Of a stretch of DNA of 64,000 nt, positions 34,812 through 44,033 are shown in pieces. This DNA is from Pseudovibrio sp. Tun.PSC04-5.I4 (GTDB lineage Bacteria > Pseudomonadota > Alphaproteobacteria > Rhizobiales > Stappiaceae), in assembly GCF_900104145.1 (NCBI RefSeq), contig NZ_FNLB01000006.1, positions 517,001-581,000 on the forward strand, read 5' to 3'. The position numbers were made by a program, and so were the translations under genes. Each line of letters begins with the position of its first letter. Positions within the stretch are counted from its first letter, which is position 1. The notes under the pieces were generated by a model that worked only from the letters and a program-made list of their open reading frames with translations, did not search any database and was not told where the DNA came from.

Positions 34812-36005
34812 TCAGGCAGTTGTCTGCACACGTAAGTCCGCGAATACATCTTCCAAACGTGTAACTGCGTCCTGAACCGTCGATTTTGGACAGGCCAGAT
34901 TGAATCTCAGGAACGTTTCGCCGCCTTTACCAAACGTGCGACCGATGTTGACGGCGATCTTCGCTTGTTTCTGAATGCGCGATACAATCTCGTCAAACGG
35001 CAAATCCACACCAGCAAAGTCGACCCACTGCAGGTACGTGCTTGCCATACGCATAACCTTCGCGCCCGGAATAGCCGCTTCCAGCCCTTCAATCAGCAGC
35101 TCCTGATTTGCAGCGATATAGCCGCACAGCTCGGTCAGCCATTCGTCGCCATGGTTATAGGCTTCAGTGGTTGCCTGTGAGCCAAGAGGAGTGGAATGCA
35201 CACCGCAAGCCGTTGCAACTGCGCGGTACTGGTCCCGCAGCTCTTTGTTGCTGATGATGCAAGCTGCTGTTGCGAATCCAGCAAGATTGAAGGTCTTGGA
35301 GGCAGATGTAAACGTAATCGTCCGCTCCGCAATTGCTTCAGAAAGGGTTGCTGTCACAACGTGCTTGGAGCCATCCAGAATGAGATCGTGGTGGATCTCG
35401 TCAGAGATGATGAGAATGTTGCGCTCAAGACAGAACTCACAGATCTGCGTGAGCTCCTCAGAAGTCCAGACACGACCGCCCGGATTGTGCGGGCTACAAA
35501 GCAGGAGGATCTTAGTGCGCTCATCAACCTGGTCAGCCAGGCTGTCAAAGTCCATGTAATAAGCACCGTCGCGCTCAATCAGTTGGCTTTCGACCAAACG
35601 GCGATTGTTGTCACGCACAGCACGGCCAAACGCATGGTACACCGGAGAGAAGACCAGAACGCCATCACCTTCCTCAGAAAAAGCCTGAATGGCCATGGAG
35701 TAACCAGCCACAACGCCCGGTGTGGTGGAAATCCAGTCTGGGTTGACAGCAAACTGATGGCGACGGTCCATCCAGGAGATAATGGCATCTTTATAAGGTG
35801 CATCGTTTCCGTAATAACCGTTAATGCCGAGTTCTGCCGCACGCGCAACCATGTCATTCACGGCTTGTGGCGGACGAAAGTCCATATCAGCAACCCACAT
35901 TGGCAAGCCGTCATCACAGCTGATGCCATAACGGCTTTCCATTTCATCCCATTTCAGAGAATGAGTGTTTCTGCGATCAATCTTCTGGTCAAAAATACTA
36001 GTCAT
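34812..36005 (-). CDS. MalY/PatB family pyridoxal-phosphate cystathionine beta-lyase
   Basis: A 397-residue fold-type I aminotransferase-like enzyme. The PLP lysine is in TFTSASKTFNLAGF, the substrate-side Tyr in DYLIG-like GYYGND, and the fold signature in LLCSPHNPGGRVWT. It matches C-S lyases of the MalY/PatB group, which cleave cystathionine to homocysteine. It may have regulatory side activities. The MBL gene lies 80 bases upstream on the same strand. Confidence 0.9.
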   Translation of the reverse strand: MTSIFDQKIDRRNTHSLKWDEMESRYGISCDDGLPMWVADMDFRPPQAVNDMVARAAELGINGYYGNDAPYKDAIISWMDRRHQFAVNPDWISTTPGVVAGYSMAIQAFSEEGDGVLVFSPVYHAFGRAVRDNNRRLVESQLIERDGAYYMDFDSLADQVDERTKILLLCSPHNPGGRVWTSEELTQICEFCLERNILIISDEIHHDLILDGSKHVVTATLSEAIAERTITFTSASKTFNLAGFATAACIISNKELRDQYRAVATACGVHSTPLGSQATTEAYNHGDEWLTELCGYIAANQELLIEGLEAAIPGAKVMRMASTYLQWVDFAGVDLPFDEIVSRIQKQAKIAVNIGRTFGKGGETFLRFNLACPKSTVQDAVTRLEDVFADLRVQTTA

Positions 36006-36085
36006 TACATCTCGATGGTGTTGGAGAGGTCGAGACCTCTCGATGGGTTAAACCTACTGCTGTTTCCAAGCGAGCCTTATGCCCC

Positions 36086-36994
36086 CTAGGTCAGTTTGAA
36101 TTTTGCGGCGAGTGTAACCTTGCCGTCGCACATGACAACCCCACGGTCAATTAAGTCATCGAGTTGTGCAAGAACGTTTAAAGCAGCTGCCCCATGCAGC
36201 TTGGAATCCACATCTGTGTAGATCGCTTTCACCATGCACATAACATCGTCATCGCCTTCTTTCAGGCGGGCAAGAATGGCGTCGGAGCGCATCTGGCGGT
36301 GCTGCTTAAGCTGTTTCAGGAAGACAGGTGGGTTGTTGACCTCACCCCCATGCGAAGGGAAATAGCGTGTCTCGCGTCGGGCAATCAGCTTATCCAGTGA
36401 GGCCATATAGGCGTTCATAGAACCATCAGGGGGCGCCACAATAGTGGTCGACCACGCCATAACATGGTCACCGGGAAGCATCACGCCATGCTCTGGAAGC
36501 GCAAATGACAGGTGATTCTCCGTATGTCCAGGTGTTGCAACCACCTCAATCACCACACCATCAACAGAGATTTTGGCCCCGTCTTGTAACTCCTCATCAG
36601 GTATGAAGTCCTTTTGAGAGCTGGCATCCATAGGCGTTTCTGCCATATCTGCGAAGGAAACGGCTCGTCTGTGAGGACCGCAACCCATAACCGGAGCGCC
36701 CGTCTTTTCCTTCAAGGGGCCAGCCAAGGGGGAGTGGTCCACGTGGGTATGGCTCACCAGAATGGCTTTAACAGGTCGGGTCCCGATAGCTCTCATCAGA
36801 GCATCAAGGTGATCCATATCTATTGGGCCCGGATCAACGACAATCACCTCATTGCGGCCCACAAGAAAACTGTTAGTACCTGCAAACGTTAGGGGACCTG
36901 CATTGTTACATGTGACCCGCGCAAGCTCATCGGTTATTGGCACAAGCTCGCCATGTCGGGCATCAAAGTCACGATTAAAATTCATCTTACTCAT
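36086..36994 (-). CDS. MBL fold metallo-hydrolase (LACTB2-like)
   Basis: 302 residues. The metal site HxHxDH is in ILVSHTHVDHSPLAG, followed by VEVVATPGHTENHLSF and LPGDHVMAW. The C-terminal winged-helix-like part (MVKAIYTDVDSKLHGAAALNVLAQL) is typical of the LACTB2-type MBL nucleases and thioesterases. It precedes the MalY gene and is divergent from the manganese transporter. Confidence 0.88.
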   Translation of the reverse strand: MSKMNFNRDFDARHGELVPITDELARVTCNNAGPLTFAGTNSFLVGRNEVIVVDPGPIDMDHLDALMRAIGTRPVKAILVSHTHVDHSPLAGPLKEKTGAPVMGCGPHRRAVSFADMAETPMDASSQKDFIPDEELQDGAKISVDGVVIEVVATPGHTENHLSFALPEHGVMLPGDHVMAWSTTIVAPPDGSMNAYMASLDKLIARRETRYFPSHGGEVNNPPVFLKQLKQHRQMRSDAILARLKEGDDDVMCMVKAIYTDVDSKLHGAAALNVLAQLDDLIDRGVVMCDGKVTLAAKFKLT

Positions 36995-37335
36995 CTCAGG
37001 TCCCTCCCGTTACCTACATAAATAAGCCTTTGGCAAATAAGAGGCAATGGCAACAAAGTGAGATTGATGCACGACTTTCTGCTCAGGTCCTGCTTCCGCA
37101 GGTTAGGTGGGCTCTTCAAGGAAAAGGGTGTCTTTCATTTTTTTATTGCAATTAAGAATGATTTGCAAATAGACTGATTGAAGAAATAGGATGATCTGTA
37201 AAAATCAAGTGGTATCCTTTTTTAAACAGCTCAGGACGAAGATAGGTGGCCTAAGCAAAAGTGGTCACGATTGGAAAACTGCAAGGGATGACGGGCTCGA
37301 AAGTGAGCTCAAGTATTTTTGGAAAGTTGGACTTT
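36995..37335. other. Divergent promoter region between MBL and mnt genes
   Basis: 341 bases containing a Mur-like operator (37147-37167), a short CCTGC/GCAGG hairpin (37094-37107) and an AT-rich core. No coding gene is visible. Confidence 0.6.
37147..37167. promoter_or_regulatory. Candidate Mur (manganese-responsive Fur-like) box
   Basis: TGCAAtTaAgaatgAtTTGCA, an inverted repeat TGCAA...TTGCA spaced 11 bases. It resembles the TGCAA-type Mur boxes known before sit/mnt operons in Hyphomicrobiales. It lies 169 bases upstream of the importer's ATG. Confidence 0.55.
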
Positions 37336-38304
37336 ATGCGTTATTTGACTGCAGTATTTTCTGCTCTGATCCTGATGGGAAGCGCCGCCCTTATAAGTGT
37401 GTCGAGCTCTGCTGCAAAAACTCCAATCAATGCTGTCGCAACAGTTGGCATGGTCGCGGATGCCGTGCGCGCTATTGGGGGGGAGCATGTGAAAGTTGAT
37501 GCTCTCATGGGAACGGGCATAGACCCGCACTCCTACCGTCAGACCCGTTCAGATGTCGTCAAAATGGGCCGGTCCGATGTAATCTTCGCCAATGGCCTTT
37601 ATCTGGAAGCGCAGATGGAAGATCTGCTGCTGAAGCTACAGGAACGCAAACCCGTTTTCTTCATTGGGGAAGCCATAGAGCCTGTTAAGCTGGAAGGCTC
37701 AACGGCCTATTCAGATCGGTTTGACCCCCATGTCTGGATGAGCCCAACCCTGTGGCAGGGCGCAGTTGCCTCTGTCACACAGGCCTTCATCTCTATGGAT
37801 CCAGAAAACGAAGAGGATTACCAAAACAATGCGGTTGCCTATCTCGCGGAAATTCAGGAGCTGTCTGAATACGGCGCCAAAATTCTGAAGACCGTCCCAA
37901 AAAATCGCCGTGTTCTGGTAACCGCACATGATGCCTTCACGTATCTTGGTCGGGATTTTGATCTGGAAGTGGTTGGCATTCAGGGCATCTCCACAAACTC
38001 AGAGGCAGGCCTGCAACGGATCGAAATGCTGGTTAAACTTCTTGTTGATCGCAAAGTTACTGCCGTTTTTGTTGAATCTTCCGTATCAGAACGCAACGTG
38101 CGGGCTTTGGTGGAAGGCGCTGCTGCCAGAGGGCACACTGTGGAGGTTGGCGGAGAGCTGTTCTCGGACGCAATGGGCCAGTCCAATACCTATGAAGGCA
38201 CGTATATAGGAATGATCGATCACAACATGACGACTGTCACTCGTGCGCTGGGTGGTGAAGCGCCACTTCAGGGCATGCAAGGCAAACTGGGAGCTGGACA
38301 CTAA
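37336..38304 (+). CDS. Manganese/zinc ABC transporter substrate-binding protein
   Basis: A 322-residue cluster A-I periplasmic binding protein with a signal peptide (LTAVFSALILMGSAALISVSSSAAK). The metal ligands fit the Mn/Zn type: His in GIDPHSYRQTRSD, His in RFDPHVWMSP, Glu in FVESSVSERN and Asp in LFSDAMGQ. The lack of a His-rich loop favours manganese over zinc. The ATG at 37336 has GGAAAG upstream. It begins a four-gene operon with an ATPase and two permeases, in the order of sit/mnt operons. Confidence 0.9.
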   Translation: MRYLTAVFSALILMGSAALISVSSSAAKTPINAVATVGMVADAVRAIGGEHVKVDALMGTGIDPHSYRQTRSDVVKMGRSDVIFANGLYLEAQMEDLLLKLQERKPVFFIGEAIEPVKLEGSTAYSDRFDPHVWMSPTLWQGAVASVTQAFISMDPENEEDYQNNAVAYLAEIQELSEYGAKILKTVPKNRRVLVTAHDAFTYLGRDFDLEVVGIQGISTNSEAGLQRIEMLVKLLVDRKVTAVFVESSVSERNVRALVEGAAARGHTVEVGGELFSDAMGQSNTYEGTYIGMIDHNMTTVTRALGGEAPLQGMQGKLGAGH

Positions 38305-38305
38305 A

Positions 38306-39127
38306 ATGCATAACGTAAAAACGCCCGGCTTGCAGTTGCACGACGCCAACGCACCGCAGAAAATAAAGCCCGAGGACCAACCCTTTGCAGTTCAGGGTCT
38401 CACAGTTGCCTATCACCATAAACCAGTGCTTTGGGGCGTGTCTTACTCCGCACCAAAGGGATGCCTCACAGCAATTATCGGTCCAAACGGAGCAGGTAAG
38501 TCAACCTTCCTTAAGGCGGCCCTTGGCCTGATCCCTAAGCTGTCCGGCGATACCACTGTTTTTGGCACGCCAATCAAGAAAGCGCTGAAAAGGATCGCCT
38601 ATGTGCCTCAGCGCTCCGCAGTGGATTGGGACTTCCCCGCCACCGCGATTGATGTGGTTTTGATGGGCCTATACGGACAAATCGGTTGGTTCCGTTGGCC
38701 ATCTCGCAAACACCGCGAGAAGGCTCTGGAGTGCTTGAAGTCCGTTGGTATGGAGGATTTTGCCAAGCGTCAGATTGGCCAGCTATCCGGCGGCCAGCAG
38801 CAACGCGTTTTCCTTGCCCGCGCGTTGGCGCAGGATGCGGAAATGTACCTCATGGATGAGCCATTCGCAGGTGTCGATGCTGCCACCGAAAAAGCCATCG
38901 TCATGGTTCTCCGTAAACTCGTTGAGGATGGCAAAACCGTGCTGGTTGTGCATCATGATCTGGAAACAGTGCGGGATTATTTCTCCCACATTCTGTTGCT
39001 GAACGGTCAACACATCGCAGATGGTCCAGTTGAAACCACCTTTACCTCTGAAAACCTGCAGAAGGCTTATGGCGGACGACTGGCAAGCACACAGCTGGCT
39101 GGCTTGTCCCAAGCGTCAGGCGCATAG
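38306..39127 (+). CDS. Manganese/zinc ABC transporter ATP-binding protein
   Basis: A 273-residue ABC ATPase. Walker A is IIGPNGAGKSTFLKA, the Q-loop AYVPQRSAVDWDFP, the signature LSGGQQQRVFLARAL, Walker B MYLMDEPFAGVD and the His switch VVHHDLE. The 35-residue N-terminal lead-in is longer than usual. The ATG at 38306 comes one base after the preceding stop. Confidence 0.92.
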   Translation: MHNVKTPGLQLHDANAPQKIKPEDQPFAVQGLTVAYHHKPVLWGVSYSAPKGCLTAIIGPNGAGKSTFLKAALGLIPKLSGDTTVFGTPIKKALKRIAYVPQRSAVDWDFPATAIDVVLMGLYGQIGWFRWPSRKHREKALECLKSVGMEDFAKRQIGQLSGGQQQRVFLARALAQDAEMYLMDEPFAGVDAATEKAIVMVLRKLVEDGKTVLVVHHDLETVRDYFSHILLLNGQHIADGPVETTFTSENLQKAYGGRLASTQLAGLSQASGA

Positions 39128-39136
39128 GGCAAAGTC

Positions 39137-40372
39137 ATGGAACAGTTCTTTGCCGCCCTCACTTTGTCCGCAGGTTATAATACCGCCCTTGTGTGCGTTG
39201 GAGCCGCGCTCCTTGGCGCAGCCAGCGGTGCCATTGGCGTCTTCGTTCTCCTGAGAAAACGAACGCTGGTCTCAGACGCGATCAGCCATGCCACACTTCC
39301 CGGCGTTGCTCTGGCGTTCATTATCGCACAAACCTACTTCGACAGTGGTCGCTCCCTGCCGGTCCTCCTGTTTGGAGCGGCTTTATCAGCAGGCATCGGT
39401 GTTCTGGCCGTTGACTGGATCAAAACGCACACACGCCTGACGGAAGACGCCGCCATTGGCACCGTGCTCTCCACGTTTTTTGCCGTGGGTATGGTTCTGC
39501 TGACGGTCATTCAATCCATGTCCATCGCTGGGCAGGCTGGTCTGGAAGGGTTCCTCCTTGGCGCGACCTCCGGCATGTTGAAGTCCGAAGCAATGACCAT
39601 CGCCGTTGCCGCTGGGCTGGTTGGCCTGGCCGTTGTGTTGCGCATGAAAGAGTTCTCACTACTCTGCTTTGACGAAGGCTTTGCCGCCGCCACCGGTTAC
39701 AACGTCCGCTGGTTGGATCGCACGCTTCTTTTGCTCCTGCTCGGTATTGTCGTCATCGGTCTCAAAACCGTTGGTCTGGTGCTCATCATCGCCCTTGCGA
39801 TTATCCCACCTGTTGCGGCTCGTTTCTGGACAGATCGTGTCCCGGTTCTGGTCGCTATCTCAGCTGGTATAGGCGCATCTGGAAGCTTTATCGGTGCAGC
39901 GCTTTCTGCAAGCGCGCCCAACATGCCAACCGGTGGTTTGATTGTGCTGGTGCTTTTCAGCTTCTTCGTGGTCTCTCTGCTGATCTCACCCGTTCGAGGC
40001 ATTCTTGCAGCAGCGATCAAGCACTACCGCTTTCAGCGCATCGTGCATCTGCGTCAGGGCTTGCTTGCCATCGCCCATAATGAACCGGTTCTGGAACCTC
40101 TCACCCGCTCCATTCTGCGTCGTGGCGGTTTCATGAGCGGTGACGGACAGTCAACCATCAAAGGCCAGTCCGAAGCGCGCGTGATTGAACGGGACCAGAA
40201 ACTTTGGAACCTCTACCGCGAAATGCATCCTGAGGAATCTCATGCTCTGGCAGATTGGTCTCTAAAGCCAATCGGCAAAGTGCTCCCGGCAGATACGGTC
40301 AAAGCCCTTGAAGACGAATTGAGCCCGCACATCGTTTGCACATCACAAACACCAAGGGGAGGACAACACTAA
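39137..40372 (+). CDS. Metal ABC transporter permease (long form)
   Basis: A 411-residue ABC-3 family permease with about eight helices (LLGAASGAIGVFVLLRKRTLVSDAISHATLPGVALAF is the typical start). The last 110 residues form a soluble cytoplasmic tail rich in Arg/Glu (ILRRGGFMSGDGQSTIKGQ...), as in TroC-like long permeases that carry an iron-dependent-repressor-like winged segment. It pairs with the next permease as a heterodimer. Ten bases separate it from the ATPase. Confidence 0.9.
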   Translation: MEQFFAALTLSAGYNTALVCVGAALLGAASGAIGVFVLLRKRTLVSDAISHATLPGVALAFIIAQTYFDSGRSLPVLLFGAALSAGIGVLAVDWIKTHTRLTEDAAIGTVLSTFFAVGMVLLTVIQSMSIAGQAGLEGFLLGATSGMLKSEAMTIAVAAGLVGLAVVLRMKEFSLLCFDEGFAAATGYNVRWLDRTLLLLLLGIVVIGLKTVGLVLIIALAIIPPVAARFWTDRVPVLVAISAGIGASGSFIGAALSASAPNMPTGGLIVLVLFSFFVVSLLISPVRGILAAAIKHYRFQRIVHLRQGLLAIAHNEPVLEPLTRSILRRGGFMSGDGQSTIKGQSEARVIERDQKLWNLYREMHPEESHALADWSLKPIGKVLPADTVKALEDELSPHIVCTSQTPRGGQH

Positions 40373-41313
40373 TGGATATTTTCCTTCAGTTCGACCTTCC
40401 AAGTATCTTGCTCGGCTCTCTGGCAGCGCTGGCTTGCGGTCTGCTCGGCAACTTCCTTGTGTTGCGCAAACAAGCGCTGATGGGAGACGCGATCTCTCAC
40501 GTTGTTCTGCCCGGCATTGTTCTTGGCTTTCTGGTCTCACACGAGACTGGCTCTTGGGCCATGATGATCGGGGCAGGGGCGGCGGCTATCTTCGCTGTGT
40601 TGCTCATTGAGTTGATCCGGCGCATTGGCAATGTAGAACCCGGCGCGGCCATGGGCGTGGTTTTTACCACCATGTTTGCAGCGGGTGTTGTGGTTCTGGA
40701 GCAAACTGGAACTGCAGGCGTTCATCTGGATGTGGAGCACGCCCTCTACGGCAATCTGGAAAGTGCAATCTGGCTGGATGCGTACACGCTCTCGGACCTT
40801 TGGAACTTAGAGGCTCTGGCCACCTTACCAGACAGCATCAAGCAATTGTTCGTGGTCAACTTATTGGTCATCGCGTTTGTTGTTCTGTTCTTCAAAGAGC
40901 TGAAGATCACCAGCTTTGATCCATTGCTTTCCGCAAGCCTTGGCTTCTCACCAAAATGGCTTGGCTTGTCCTTGATCGTCATGGTCGCGATTGCGGCAGT
41001 AGCAGCCTTCAGTGCAGTTGGCTCAATTCTGGTGATTGCCATGTTCATCTGCCCGGCAGCCACAGCACGTATGTTAACCGATAACCTGAAGGTGCAGCTA
41101 TTCATCTCCGGCATTGCCTCTCTATCCGCTGGGCTATTTGGCTACTTGTTGGCCGCGTTCGGTCCATCGATGCTCGGTTATGAGATTTCAGTTTCTGCTG
41201 CTGGAATGATCGCGGTTGTTGCAGGTTTGCAGCAAGTGCTCGCTATGTTGTTTGCCCCTCATTACGGAGTTGTTGTTCGACGTCGTAAACAAAGAGCGCA
41301 CATCAACCTCTGA
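40372..41313 (+). CDS. Metal ABC transporter permease
   Basis: A 313-residue ABC-3 permease (LPSILLGSLAALACGLLGNFLVLRKQALMGDAISHVVLPGIVLGF), with about eight helices. Its ATG overlaps the upstream stop by one base (TAATG). It completes the importer; a strong terminator follows. Confidence 0.92.
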   Translation: MDIFLQFDLPSILLGSLAALACGLLGNFLVLRKQALMGDAISHVVLPGIVLGFLVSHETGSWAMMIGAGAAAIFAVLLIELIRRIGNVEPGAAMGVVFTTMFAAGVVVLEQTGTAGVHLDVEHALYGNLESAIWLDAYTLSDLWNLEALATLPDSIKQLFVVNLLVIAFVVLFFKELKITSFDPLLSASLGFSPKWLGLSLIVMVAIAAVAAFSAVGSILVIAMFICPAATARMLTDNLKVQLFISGIASLSAGLFGYLLAAFGPSMLGYEISVSAAGMIAVVAGLQQVLAMLFAPHYGVVVRRRKQRAHINL

Positions 41314-41341
41314 CCTAATAATGATCACTGATTTAACGACG

Positions 41342-41374
41342 GGAGGCATCGGTAATGGTGTCTCCTTTTTTTTG
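41342..41374 (+). terminator. Rho-independent terminator of the metal importer
   Basis: GGAGGCATC/GGTGTCTCC stem with wobble pairs, then TTTTTTTTG. Confidence 0.7.
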
Positions 41375-41393
41375 TTTATCAAATAGATAATGC

Positions 41394-41433
41394 TTTGAAT
41401 TCCTCTGTAATTCCTTTGTAATTTCTCGGTTAA
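41394..41433 (+). promoter_or_regulatory. Candidate Pho box upstream of the PotD-type importer
   Basis: Heptamers TTTGAAT, CTGTAAT, TTGTAAT and CGGTTAA follow each other at an exact 11-base period (41394, 41405, 41416, 41427), with TCCT/TTCT spacers. PhoB boxes are tandem CTGTCAT-type heptamers with four-base spacers. A TACAAAT sits 10 bases past the last heptamer, the usual PhoB -10 distance. Confidence 0.5.
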
Positions 41434-41562
41434 ATTACAGAAGTACAAATACAACATTGCGGAGATGACTAATAATAGGCTATTCTCCGTAAGTTAATCT
41501 AATATTTTGTCATTGGCCTGTCACCGGTTGGATTTAGCTGACCGGGTGATAGGACTTGAAGG

Positions 41563-41582
41563 CGTCGAATTTATTTTCGACG
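41563..41582 (+). promoter_or_regulatory. Stem-loop in the potD leader
   Basis: CGTCGAA/TTCGACG (loop TTTATT), 42 bases before the potD start. A second, bulged hairpin (TCACCGGT/ACCGGGTGA) lies at about 41521-41550. They may stabilise the leader or control its translation. Confidence 0.4.
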
Positions 41583-41623
41583 TTACGCTCGCTATTTGTC
41601 TCTTTTTCTTTGAGGTTTTTTTT

Positions 41624-42748
41624 ATGACTATCTCTCGTCGTTCAGTACTTAAAGGCACGGCTGTTGCGTCTGCAGTTGTTGCTGCTCCTGCAATCTTGAA
41701 AGCCTCCGATGCTCTTGCCTCTTCTGGTCAGGTGAATGTGTTCGCATGGGGCGATTACATTCAGGAAAACATGATTAAGAAATTTGAAGGTGAGACAGGT
41801 ATTAAGATCAACCTGTCCACTTACGGATCCAACGATGAAGCTGAGCAGAAGCTGAAAGCAGCTGGTGGCAAAGGCTTTGATGTTATCTTCCCATCCATCA
41901 CCAACGGCCCAAATTACTATGCGGATGGTCTGCTCGCTCCACTTGACGAGAATAAGCTGAAGCTTGACGCTCTCGTGCCATCCATGCTGCGCGACAGTGT
42001 AGACCTTGGCGGTACATACCGTGGCAAGCGTATGCTGCTGCCATTCGACTGGGGCACAGAAGCGGTACTGTTTGACAGCTCTGTTTTCCCGCTGGCTGAT
42101 GATGAAGTTTCCTTCGGCTCCCTTTGGGCACCAGAAGCAAAGGGCAAAGCAACATTCCGTCAGAATTCTGCACTGATCGGCACCGGCCTTTACCTTGATG
42201 CCATCGGCAAAATTAAATCTAACCGTATGCTGGATGTCTACAAGACTGAGGATGATGCTCGCCGCGTATGGGATGAAGTTGCACAGTTTATCATTGACAA
42301 CAAAGCAAACGTTGCTGCGTTCTGGAACAATGCAACAGAGGCCACAAACGCCTTCAAGCAGGCTGGCGCATCTATTGGTCAGACATGGGATACAACAGGC
42401 CTGTTGCTGAACCGTGAAGATGCTAAGTGGAAGTACCGCATGCCTAAAGAAGGTGGCATGACTTGGATGGATTCCATGGGTGTTCCAAGTGGGGCTGAAA
42501 ATGTTGAGCAGGCATATGCCTTGATCAATGCAATGCTTACACCTCAAATGGCCGGGTTACTCTGTGCCAATACTGGTTACAACTCTTCTGTTGCCGGCGC
42601 CGCAGAATTTGCAGGTGATAATTACAAGAAACAGTTTATGGCCACCTACAACTCCGACAACCTTGGTAACCTTTGGTGGTGGCAGGCTGAAACTCCTTGG
42701 TTCACACCTCTGCGTCAGGAATATGTAGATAAAATCACCAACGCCTAA
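41624..42748 (+). CDS. Spermidine/putrescine-type ABC transporter substrate-binding protein
   Basis: A 374-residue PotD/PotF-family binding protein. A twin-arginine signal, MTISRRSVLKGTAVASAVVA, suggests folded export. The body opens VFAWGDYIQENMIKKFEGETG and contains YRGKRMLLPFDWGTEAVLFD and TGLLLNREDAKWKYRMPKEGG. The polyamine-specific acidic residues cannot be checked by eye, so the substrate may be another positively charged or phosphorus-containing compound. The start is ATG 41624, with TGAGG upstream. ABC genes follow after a hairpin. Confidence 0.85.
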   Translation: MTISRRSVLKGTAVASAVVAAPAILKASDALASSGQVNVFAWGDYIQENMIKKFEGETGIKINLSTYGSNDEAEQKLKAAGGKGFDVIFPSITNGPNYYADGLLAPLDENKLKLDALVPSMLRDSVDLGGTYRGKRMLLPFDWGTEAVLFDSSVFPLADDEVSFGSLWAPEAKGKATFRQNSALIGTGLYLDAIGKIKSNRMLDVYKTEDDARRVWDEVAQFIIDNKANVAAFWNNATEATNAFKQAGASIGQTWDTTGLLLNREDAKWKYRMPKEGGMTWMDSMGVPSGAENVEQAYALINAMLTPQMAGLLCANTGYNSSVAGAAEFAGDNYKKQFMATYNSDNLGNLWWWQAETPWFTPLRQEYVDKITNA

Positions 42749-42759
42749 CACCGTTAAAA

Positions 42760-42787
42760 GCAAAGCGCGGCCTCCGTCGCGCTTTGC
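42760..42787 (+). terminator. Perfect 10-bp hairpin between the binding-protein and ATPase genes
   Basis: GCAAAGCGCG/CGCGCTTTGC, loop GCCTCCGT. There is no T-tract. Such hairpins after the binding-protein gene usually stabilise the upstream message and give more binding protein than transporter. Confidence 0.6.
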
Positions 42788-42944
42788 ATATCAGCTCGGT
42801 CCCCGTTTCAGCAGTTTTTTTGATGGCCACATGTCGTTGATGCTGACAGATCCTGCAGTGCGCTTTGATAAAAGGCGAGAGGGACTTTGCTGAAAGTTCA
42901 GGCGATCAAGCCCACTCCTGTATAAATCAAGAAGTAATAGACAC

Positions 42945-44033
42945 ATGATGCGCGGCAACGATGTAATTCTCGATAAGCTTTCTATGAGATTTGGCGACTT
43001 TACCGCCGTAGAGCCCACCGACCTCAAAATTAATGCTGGTGAGTTTTTCTCTATTCTCGGCCCTTCAGGTTGCGGAAAAACAACCATTCTTCGTATGATT
43101 TCAGGCTTTCTCACTCCTTCCCAAGGTCGCGTTGTTATTGGCGAGGCTGATATGTCCGGTATCCGCCCTAACGCCCGCCCAACGGCCTTGATCTTCCAGA
43201 ACCTTGCTTTGTTTCCGCTCATGAGCGTTCGAGACAATGTTGCGTTTGGGCTGGAAGCACGCGGCATGGCGAAAAAACTTCGTCAGGAAAAGGCTCAGGA
43301 GCTGCTGTCCCTCGTCGCATTGGAAGAACAAGGCGATAAACTGCCAACCCAACTTTCCGGCGGTCAGCGCCAGCGTGTCGCCATCGCCCGTGCCTTGGCC
43401 GTTGAGCCTTCCGTTCTGCTGCTGGATGAGCCGCTTTCTGCATTGGATTTGAAACTCCGCCAGCACATGCGCGCAGAGCTGAAAGAGCTGCAGCGCAAAA
43501 CCGGTGTGACGTTCATCTACATCACCCACGATCAAGGCGAAGCGCTAACCATGTCAGACCGTGTTGCTGTCATGAACAAAGGCGTTGTGGAGCAAGTCGC
43601 CAGCTCCGATGAAATCTATGCCCACCCGGCAACGCCTTTTGTCGCCAGCTTTGTCGGCGAGCAAAACATCATCAAGGGCAAAGTGATTGGCCAGCAAAAC
43701 GGGTATGCCGTGATGGAAACACCACTTGGCAATCTCCTTGGCCAAAACACCCATGGTGTGAGCGCAGGCGAAGAGGCAATCCTGTTTGTGCGTCCAGAGC
43801 GCCTGTCGCTGCAAGAAAAAGACGGCCAGCAGAATGGTCTCTCCGCAATATTGGAGCGCCGCGATCTGGAAGGGCCTTTTGTTAACCTGCATATGCGGGC
43901 AGGGGACCAGCCATTGGCAATCCATCTCACCAACGTTAATCAGTCCCAGCAGGCCCTCGGGTCAAACCAGAAGCTTTGGTTTGCAGCGCAAGATGCAGTG
44001 GTGATGCGTCCCGGAGAACTGGCAAGTGAATAG
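42945..44033 (+). CDS. ABC transporter ATP-binding protein (PotA-like)
   Basis: A 362-residue ATPase with a C-terminal TOBE domain. Walker A is ILGPSGCGKTTILRMI, the signature LSGGQRQRVAIARAL, Walker B LLLDEPLSALDLKLR, and the His loop ITHDQGEA. The ending (EEAILFVRPERLSL...) is the TOBE region that binds regulatory ligands in PotA/MalK types. The next gene's GTG start overlaps its end. Confidence 0.93.
   Translation: MMRGNDVILDKLSMRFGDFTAVEPTDLKINAGEFFSILGPSGCGKTTILRMISGFLTPSQGRVVIGEADMSGIRPNARPTALIFQNLALFPLMSVRDNVAFGLEARGMAKKLRQEKAQELLSLVALEEQGDKLPTQLSGGQRQRVAIARALAVEPSVLLLDEPLSALDLKLRQHMRAELKELQRKTGVTFIYITHDQGEALTMSDRVAVMNKGVVEQVASSDEIYAHPATPFVASFVGEQNIIKGKVIGQQNGYAVMETPLGNLLGQNTHGVSAGEEAILFVRPERLSLQEKDGQQNGLSAILERRDLEGPFVNLHMRAGDQPLAIHLTNVNQSQQALGSNQKLWFAAQDAVVMRPGELASE

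Larger units (their letters stand above)
41314..41623 (+). other. Intergenic region with terminator, Pho box-like repeats and structured leader
   Basis: 310 bases. They hold the terminator of the metal importer, a four-fold 11-base repeat matching a Pho box, a possible -10 (TACAAAT at 41444) and a leader with hairpins at 41519-41550 and 41563-41582 before potD. Confidence 0.6.

Noticed and set aside
35196..36089. 297-codon open frame on the plus strand
   Set aside because: Antisense to the MalY/PatB gene, with no recognisable motif and no ribosome site.
41642..42547. 301-codon open frame on the minus strand
   Set aside because: Antisense to the PotD-type gene; Cys/His-rich nonsense composition.
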